38,781 nt of DNA from 66-474 sp035695065 (GTDB lineage Bacteria > Pseudomonadota > Gammaproteobacteria > Xanthomonadales > Rhodanobacteraceae): NCBI GenBank assembly GCA_035695065.1, contig DASSEW010000069.1:1-38781 (forward strand), read 5' to 3'. The notes beneath the pieces are model-generated. The model had not been told where the DNA came from. It did not search any database and worked only from the letters and a program-made list of their open reading frames with translations. A program made the translations under genes and the position numbers. Numbering within the stretch: the first letter of the stretch is position 1; every line of letters begins with the position of its first letter. Positions 33,504 to 38,781 of the stretch are shown here, piece after piece.

Positions 33504-34457
33504 ATGACCGAGCACTGGCAATCGCGCCCCGAAGGCGGCGGCCATTTCGCGCTCTGGCTGATCCGCGCGATCGGCCTGTATTGCGGCCGCCGTTTCGCGC
33601 GGCTGTTCCTGTATCCGATCACGCTGTACTTCTATTTCCGGCGCGGCCCGGAGCGGCGCGCGTCCTACGATTACCTGCGTCGCGTGCTCGGCAAGCCGGC
33701 GAATGCCTGGCAGGTGATGCGGCTGATCCATGCCTTCGCCTGCACGATCCTGGATCGCGTGTTCCTGCTGGCGCGCGGCGTGAAAGGCTTCCGGATCACC
33801 ACGCAAGGCCTCGAACACCTGCACGCGCAACTCGATTCGGGCCGGAGCGTGATGCTGATCGGCGCGCACTACGGCAGCTTCGAGGCGGCGCGCGTGCTGG
33901 CCACCCACCGGCCGCAGTACAAGTTGCGGCTGGTGATGGACAAATCGAAGATGCCGGCGCTGACCGAATTGCTCGGCGCGCTTGCGCCCGATCTCGCCGC
34001 CGACATCATCGATGCCGCCCGCGGCGGGACCGAAGTGGTGCTGGCGATGTCCGAAGCCGTGCGCGATGGATCCTCGATGGTGGCCATGCTGGGCGACCGC
34101 GGTCGCGCGCACGAGGTGCTGCGCAAGGCGATGTTCCTCGGCGAGCCGGCACCGTTCCCGGTGGCGCCGTGGTTGATCGCTGCCGCGCTCGAATTGCCGG
34201 TGATGCTGTGCATCGGCATCTACCGCGGCGGCAACCGCTACGATCTGGTGTTCGAGCCGCTGGCCGACCACGTGGTGCTGCCGCGTGCGGATCGCCAGGC
34301 CGCGCTGGACGGCTACGTCGGCGCGTATGCCGCGCGCCTGGAACACTATGTGCGCGAGGCGCCCTACAACTGGTTCAACTTCTATGATTTCTGGCATGCG
34401 CAACCCGATGACGACGCCACCCCCGCACCGGCCGGCCCGCTGCAGCATGCCGGGTGA
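33504..34457 (+). CDS. LpxL/HtrB-type acyltransferase of the APE cluster
   Basis: Predicted membrane-bound acyltransferase that attaches the polyenoyl chain to its lipid anchor. The 317 residues show the N-terminal hydrophobic segment (about 15-45) and the acyltransferase motif AHYGSFEAARVLAT (His-x4-Glu) near residue 116. MLGDRGRAHEVLRKAMFLGE and PVAPWLIAAALELPVMLCIG follow, as in LpxL-family enzymes. YNWFNFYDFW is the usual C-terminal block. No ribosome site is obvious before the ATG at 33504. In E. coli-type clusters this activity is fused to a glycosyltransferase; here no glycosyltransferase is seen. The end overlaps or abuts the LolA-like gene. Confidence 0.85.
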   Translation: MTEHWQSRPEGGGHFALWLIRAIGLYCGRRFARLFLYPITLYFYFRRGPERRASYDYLRRVLGKPANAWQVMRLIHAFACTILDRVFLLARGVKGFRITTQGLEHLHAQLDSGRSVMLIGAHYGSFEAARVLATHRPQYKLRLVMDKSKMPALTELLGALAPDLAADIIDAARGGTEVVLAMSEAVRDGSSMVAMLGDRGRAHEVLRKAMFLGEPAPFPVAPWLIAAALELPVMLCIGIYRGGNRYDLVFEPLADHVVLPRADRQAALDGYVGAYAARLEHYVREAPYNWFNFYDFWHAQPDDDATPAPAGPLQHAG

Positions 34458-34461
34458 ACGC

Positions 34462-35100
34462 GTGAAGACGACGAAGCGGATCGCATGCGCGCTGCTCGCG
34501 ATGGCACCGCTGGCCGCGATCGCCGCGAACACCGATCTCGCCACCGGCATCCTTGCCGGCATGGCGAAGCAGGGCTCGGCGCAGACCGCCTTCATCGAGG
34601 TGAGCTATCGCGGCATGCTGGATCGGCCGCTGATCACGTCCGGCACCATGAAATGGCTGGGCGGCGACAAGCTCGAGCGCGATGTCGAAAAGCCGTACCG
34701 GGCGGTCGCGAAAATCGGCGATGGCCAGATGAGCGTGGAGCGCCCGGGGCATCCCGTGCAGACGATGCCGATCTCGCGCGCACCACAGATGGCGGCGATC
34801 CTGACGGGCTTCCGCGCGCTGCTGGGCGGTGACACTGCCACGCTGGCGCGCGATTTCGAGGTGCAGGCGGTCGGCAATCCCGCACGCTGGGTGCTGACGC
34901 TGAGACCGCGTTCGGATGAGCTGAAACATCGTGTGCAGTCCATCGTGATCGACGGTCGCGACAATGCGCCACGCTGCATGACCCTCAGCGAGAGCGACGG
35001 CGATACCACCATCACGTTGCTCGGCAAGCTGGCCGAGCAGGGGTTGCGGAGCACCGCGCCGCTGCAGTCGGCAGTGGCGGCGCGCTGCCGCAATGATTGA
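34462..35100 (+). CDS. LolA-like outer-membrane carrier protein of the APE cluster
   Basis: Predicted periplasmic carrier for the pigment lipid. The 212 residues have a signal peptide (VKTTKRIACALLAMAPLAAIAA) and a single LolA-like domain (FIEVSYRGMLDRPLITSGTM, then KWLGGDKLERDVEKPYRA). LolA-type proteins occur in APE clusters as part of the export path. I prefer the GTG at 34462 because GGGTGA lies just upstream and the signal peptide is then normal. An ATG at 34447 would add MPGER and overlap the acyltransferase by 11 bases. The next gene starts 12 bases after the stop. Confidence 0.8.
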   Translation: MKTTKRIACALLAMAPLAAIAANTDLATGILAGMAKQGSAQTAFIEVSYRGMLDRPLITSGTMKWLGGDKLERDVEKPYRAVAKIGDGQMSVERPGHPVQTMPISRAPQMAAILTGFRALLGGDTATLARDFEVQAVGNPARWVLTLRPRSDELKHRVQSIVIDGRDNAPRCMTLSESDGDTTITLLGKLAEQGLRSTAPLQSAVAARCRND

Positions 35101-35112
35101 CATACTCCGCGC

Positions 35113-37461
35113 GTGAGCCGCGGCGCGAAAATCGGGCTGTTCGTCGTTTGGGTGGTCGCGATCGCCGCGCTCGGCCTGGGCGTGGCGCGCACGCTCAGGA
35201 TCAGCTCGGACCTGCGCAGCTTCATGCCGCCGCCGCAGACGGCGGATCAGAAATTGTTGCTGGACGAAATCGGCGAAGGGCCGGGTTCGCGGCTGCTGCT
35301 GCTCGCCATTTCCGGTGAATCATCGCAACAGCTCGCGCAACTTTCGCAGGGCCTGAAGGCGGCGCTGCAGGACGACCCGCGCTTCCTGCGCGTGGCCAAC
35401 GGCAATGCGGACATCCATGCGCTCGCATCGGATCTTCTGCCTTATCGCTACCTGCTGTCGCCGACGCTGGATACGCAGCGGCTGGATGCGGACTATTTGC
35501 GCGACCAGTTGACGCAAAGGCTGGAAGACCTGTCATCGCCCGCCGCCACGCTGCTGAAGCCGTTGCTGCCGCGCGATCCCACGCTGGAAATCCTGAAACT
35601 GGCACAGCGCTGGGCGCCGCCGAAGCAGCCGGCTCTGCGCGATGGCGTGTGGTTCTCTTCGCGAGGCGAAGCGCTGCTCGTCACCGAAACGCGCGCACCG
35701 GGTTTCGATCCCGGGGCGCAGCGCGATGCGATCGATGCATTGCAAGCGGACTTCGCGAAATTGCCCGGCGCGAAAAACGCAAAGCTGCTGATCAGCGGCC
35801 CGGGCTACTTCTCGGTCGAAGTCAGCCAGCGCACCAAAGCGGAAGCCGACCGCTTCGGCTTCATCACCACCGCGGGCTTCGTGATCCTTTTGTTGCTCGC
35901 GTATCGCAGCGCCGTACCGCTGGTCGTCACCGCGCTGCCGTTGCTGTCCGGCGCGGCCTGCGGCTTCGCCGCGCTGGCGCTGGTGTTCGGACAGGCGCAC
36001 GGCATCACCATCGCCTTCGGGTTCACCTTGCTCGGCGTGGCGCAGGAATATCCGATCCGCGTGTTCAGCCATCGACGCGCCGGATTGACTGCATTGCAGA
36101 GCGTGCGCGGCCTGTGGCCGCTGCTCGCCACCGCGATCGTCTCGACCTGCATCGCCTATCTCGCCTTCTTCGCCTCCGGCGTGACGGGACTGCAGCAACT
36201 CGCGGTGTTCACCATCACCGGCCTGGTCGTCGCCGGCGCGTGCACGCGCTACCTGCTGCCGCGCGTGCTGCCGGAACGCTTCCGCGATGCGGCGGACACG
36301 CCGGGGCTGGCGGGTGCGTGGCACTTTCTGAGCGCCCTGCCGCGGCCGCGCTGGCTGCCGTGGATCGTACTGATCGTCGGCGTGCTGGTCGTCGCTTTCG
36401 CGCCGGCGAAGTTCTGGGAAAACGATCTCTCCGCGCTCGCGCCGGTGCCGCGCAGCATGCTAATGACGCAGGCGCGGCTGGGTTCGGAACTCGGCGCGCC
36501 GGATGTGCGTTACCTGCTGGTGCTGCGCGCACCGGGCGCCGATGGTGTCTTGAAACTCTCGGAGCAGATCACGCCGCAGGTGGATGCGCTGATCGCGAGG
36601 CATGCAATGGACGCGGTGGAACTGCCGTCGCGCTACCTGCCGAGCCTCGAAACGCAACGCGCGCGCCAGTCCAGGCTGCCGGATGCAGCCACGTTGCAGG
36701 CATCGCTGGCGCAGGCCGAACAGGATCTCCCGTTCCGGGCCGGCCTGTTCGCGCCATTCGTCGCCGACGTGGAGCGTGCGCGCACCTTGCCGCCGCTGAC
36801 GCCGGAGCAGTTCGAAAAATCCCCGCTCGGTGCACGCTTGCAGGCGATGCTGGTGCGGCACGATGGCCAATGGATCGGGCTTGGCACGTTGATCGGCGTC
36901 AACGATCCGCAAGCGATCGCGGCGCTTTCGCAATCCACGCACGGCGAGGTGCACCTGCTGGATCTGAAAGCTTCGTCCGAATCGCTGCTGATCGCGTATC
37001 GCCAGCGCATCCTGATCGCGCTCGGCATCGCCGGGTTGCTGTTGTGCGCGACCGTGACGATCGCGCTGCGCGGGCCGCGTCGCGCACTGCACGTGCTGGC
37101 GCCGATGACGCTCGCCACGCTGATGGTGCTGGTGGTGCTGCGCGCGGCCGGCATTCCGCTGTCGCTGTTCCACCTGGTATCCCTGACGCTGGCGGCGGGC
37201 CTCGGCCTGCATTACGCGCTGTTCTTCGAGCGCCGCACCGACGATCCCGAAGAGGAGCGCCGCACCCTGCACGCGACGCTGGTCTGCGTGATCTCGGCGC
37301 TGCTGGTCTTTGGCGTGCTGGCGTTGTCGAGCGTGCCGGTGCTGCGCGCAATCGGACTGACCGTGGCGCTCGGCGTCGCCTTCCACTTCACGCTGTCGGT
37401 ATTGATGGCGCCGGCAGCGCATTTGCGACACGAGGAACTGGCGCGTGTTGCCGAAGAGTAA
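35113..37461 (+). CDS. MMPL-family exporter of the APE cluster
   Basis: Predicted inner-membrane exporter that moves the aryl polyene lipid towards the outer membrane. The 782 residues are RND/MMPL-like in two halves: one helix near the N-terminus (about 7-25), a large periplasmic loop (about 30-240), a bundle of helices (about 245-385), a second periplasmic loop (about 430-630) and a final helix bundle (640-770). The half starting FGFITTAGFVILLLLAYRSA and the later YALFFERRTDD with LRAIGLTVALGVAFHF are typical. It starts with GTG at 35113. Its end overlaps the next gene by 17 bases. Confidence 0.88.
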   Translation: MSRGAKIGLFVVWVVAIAALGLGVARTLRISSDLRSFMPPPQTADQKLLLDEIGEGPGSRLLLLAISGESSQQLAQLSQGLKAALQDDPRFLRVANGNADIHALASDLLPYRYLLSPTLDTQRLDADYLRDQLTQRLEDLSSPAATLLKPLLPRDPTLEILKLAQRWAPPKQPALRDGVWFSSRGEALLVTETRAPGFDPGAQRDAIDALQADFAKLPGAKNAKLLISGPGYFSVEVSQRTKAEADRFGFITTAGFVILLLLAYRSAVPLVVTALPLLSGAACGFAALALVFGQAHGITIAFGFTLLGVAQEYPIRVFSHRRAGLTALQSVRGLWPLLATAIVSTCIAYLAFFASGVTGLQQLAVFTITGLVVAGACTRYLLPRVLPERFRDAADTPGLAGAWHFLSALPRPRWLPWIVLIVGVLVVAFAPAKFWENDLSALAPVPRSMLMTQARLGSELGAPDVRYLLVLRAPGADGVLKLSEQITPQVDALIARHAMDAVELPSRYLPSLETQRARQSRLPDAATLQASLAQAEQDLPFRAGLFAPFVADVERARTLPPLTPEQFEKSPLGARLQAMLVRHDGQWIGLGTLIGVNDPQAIAALSQSTHGEVHLLDLKASSESLLIAYRQRILIALGIAGLLLCATVTIALRGPRRALHVLAPMTLATLMVLVVLRAAGIPLSLFHLVSLTLAAGLGLHYALFFERRTDDPEEERRTLHATLVCVISALLVFGVLALSSVPVLRAIGLTVALGVAFHFTLSVLMAPAAHLRHEELARVAEE

Positions 37462-37885
37462 CTGGCAGGACCTGATCCCGCACGCGGGCACGATGTGCCT
37501 GCTGGATGCGGTGGTCGCGCATGACGCCGCGCGCGTCCACGCCATCAGCGCCACGCATTCGAGCGCGGACAATCCGCTGCGTTCGGATGGGCGACTGCAC
37601 GCGGTGGCCTTGTGCGAGTACGGCGCGCAGGCGATGGCGGTGCACGGCGCGCTGCTGGCGCGCGAGCGCGGCGGCCATGCGCAGCCGGGCTACCTGGTTT
37701 CGCTGCGCGAAGTCGGCTTGCACGTCGAATACATTGAAGACCTGCCCGGCACGCTGGACGTATTCGCCGAACAGTTGCTGGACGCGGGCGGAAGCCTGCA
37801 GTATGCCTTCCGGGTGGAGCATCGTGGCAAGCCGCTCGCCACGGGACGCGCGGCGGTGCTGGTGCGACGGGGAGACGAGCCATGA
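37445..37885 (+). CDS. ApeP-like hotdog dehydratase
   Basis: Second predicted 3-hydroxyacyl dehydratase of the cluster. The 146 residues begin LPKSNWQDLIPHAGTMCLLD, where the His is the expected active-site residue. They contain VALCEYGAQAMAVHGALLA and the segment YIEDLPGTLDVFAEQLL, as in ApeP-type proteins that work with ApeI. The GTG at 37445 is inside the end of the MMPL gene (17-base overlap). The stop overlaps the ketoreductase start by ATGA, so the three genes are translationally coupled. Confidence 0.85.
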   Translation: MLPKSNWQDLIPHAGTMCLLDAVVAHDAARVHAISATHSSADNPLRSDGRLHAVALCEYGAQAMAVHGALLARERGGHAQPGYLVSLREVGLHVEYIEDLPGTLDVFAEQLLDAGGSLQYAFRVEHRGKPLATGRAAVLVRRGDEP

Positions 37886-38613
37886 ATCAAGCCTCGCGGC
37901 GCGCACTGGTCACCGGCGGCAGCGGCGACATCGGCGGCGCGATCTGCCGCGTACTCGCGCGCGAGGGGTTCCATGTGATCGTGCATGCGAACGCCAATCG
38001 CGAACGCGCAGATGTGCTGACCGAGGAGATCGTCCGTGCCGGAGGCAGCGCGCAAGCGATCGCCTTCGACCTCACCGATGGCGCGGCCACGCGCGCGGCG
38101 CTGGAGCAATTGCTGGAAAGCGGCCCGATCGCGGCGCTGGTGCACAACGCCGGCATCCATGACGACGCGCCGCTGGCGGGCATGCGCGAGCAACAGTGGA
38201 CGCGCGTGATCGACGTTTCGCTCAACGGCTTCTTCCACGTCGCGCAACCGCTGCTGTTGCCGATGTCGCGCGCGCGCTTTGGACGCATCGTGTGCGTGTC
38301 CTCGGTCGCGGCGGTGCTCGGCAACCGCGGCCAGGTGAATTACGCGGCCGCGAAATCCGCGCTGCACGGCGCGGCGAAATCGCTGGCGCGGGAAATGGCG
38401 TCGCGCGGCATCACCGTGAACGTGGTCGCGCCCGGCATCATCGAGGGCAGCATGACCCACGAGCTGTTCGCGCCGGACCAGATCAGGCAGATGATTCCTG
38501 CCGCGCGCATGGGCACGCCGCAGGAGGTCGCGCACGCGGTGGCATTCCTGTGTTCGGACGGCGCGTCATACGTCAACGGCCAGGTAATTGGCGTGAATGG
38601 CGGAATGGGCTGA
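37882..38613 (+). CDS. FabG-type 3-oxoacyl-ACP reductase of the APE cluster
   Basis: Predicted ketoreductase that reduces the 3-ketoacyl intermediate between condensation and dehydration. The 243 residues have the cofactor motif LVTGGSGDIGGAICRVLAR, NAGIHDDAPL, the catalytic Ser in VCVSSVAAVLGNRG with Tyr-x3-Lys in NYAAAKSALHG, and VAPGIIEGSMT. The C-terminus ends SYVNGQVIGVNGGMG, normal for FabG. It is the last clear gene of the plus-strand run; a ketosynthase, expected nearby, is not seen by the end of the window. Confidence 0.93.
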   Translation: MNQASRRALVTGGSGDIGGAICRVLAREGFHVIVHANANRERADVLTEEIVRAGGSAQAIAFDLTDGAATRAALEQLLESGPIAALVHNAGIHDDAPLAGMREQQWTRVIDVSLNGFFHVAQPLLLPMSRARFGRIVCVSSVAAVLGNRGQVNYAAAKSALHGAAKSLAREMASRGITVNVVAPGIIEGSMTHELFAPDQIRQMIPAARMGTPQEVAHAVAFLCSDGASYVNGQVIGVNGGMG

Positions 38614-38781
38614 TGCCGGGAGGCCGCCACGCATTGGCACGAACAGCGCCGGCCTTTCCCGCTCGCCCGCTGCCGCGCGCAGCGCAGAGACATCCAGCTC
38701 CGGACACTCCGCCGAGGCAAGATCCGCGATCGAGCCGGCGAGTGCGTGCAGCAGTTCGATGTTCTCCCGCAGGCGCGCGCG
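38566..38781 (-). CDS. Possible 3' end of a minus-strand gene (partial)
   Basis: An open minus-strand frame enters from the right edge and stops at 38566, giving 71 residues (RENIELLHALAGSIADLA, then ERPALFVPM). The codons are strongly G/C at third positions and the peptide looks helical, unlike the competing plus-strand frame from 38613. It overlaps the fabG-type gene by 48 bases, which is long for two real genes. I do not recognise a family. It is listed as a weak candidate only. Confidence 0.25.
   Translation of the reverse strand, partial: RARLRENIELLHALAGSIADLASAECPELDVSALRAAAGERERPALFVPMRGGLPASAHSAIHANYLAVDV

Noticed and set aside
38613..38781. Plus-strand frame starting in a TGATG overlap after the ketoreductase
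   Set aside because: The peptide is Arg/Pro/Ala-rich with poor third-position bias and does not resemble a ketosynthase or other APE protein start.

Overview
The window is high-GC chromosomal DNA (about two thirds G+C by eye) from a gammaproteobacterium, most likely of the Lysobacterales/Xanthomonadales and perhaps Rhodanobacteraceae. Four things point there: a xanthomonadin-type aryl polyene cluster with a halogenase; an AlgB/KinB pair; GTAG-type REP palindromes like those known from Stenotrophomonas; and the gene order coaBC-dut-algC. I placed it from remembered family features, not from a search. I see no rRNA, tRNA, CRISPR array or intact insertion sequence.

Layout. 1-6630: the 3' part of glnA, two tandem paralogous exported proteins on the minus strand, then a tightly overlapped run ntrB-ntrC-GNAT-thiolase. 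A near-perfect NtrC operator abuts the ntrB start. 6634-8553: a REP pair, a DUF1232 protein, a DUF2383-type protein and a three-gene minus-strand operon of very small proteins, including a CsbD-like one, joined by stop/start overlaps. 9076-11911: algB-kinB, where the kinase has lost its periplasmic sensor domain. 11915-16013: minus-strand PLD-family lipoprotein, YceI, SixA and an unrecognised exported protein. 16190-19133: divergent speE and speA (polyamine synthesis). 19245-22450: minus-strand argS, SPOR-domain protein and ydfG. 22757-29795: radC, an orphan HWE-type sensor kinase, then coaBC-dut-algC.

29796-30692 looks like a small acquired islet: a non-coding element that may be a dispersed repeat, one gene near 50% G+C and a REP. 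30693-38613 is an aryl polyene cluster. A predicted flavin-dependent halogenase runs left. A run of seven plus-strand genes runs right: membrane protein, ApeI-like dehydratase, LpxL-type acyltransferase, LolA-like protein, MMPL exporter, ApeP-like dehydratase and FabG-type ketoreductase. The 312-bp divergent gap carries a long hairpin repeat and a strong candidate sigma-54 promoter facing the seven genes. Ketosynthases, acyl carrier proteins and the aryl starter enzymes are not in view.

Working together: glnA/ntrBC control and perform ammonia assimilation. speA/speE make agmatine and spermidine. algB-kinB and algC suggest regulated exopolysaccharide or LPS sugar supply. The right end makes and exports a membrane-bound, probably halogenated, yellow pigment. 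Five REP elements sit at gene 3' ends, and in three cases the stop codon lies inside a REP arm.
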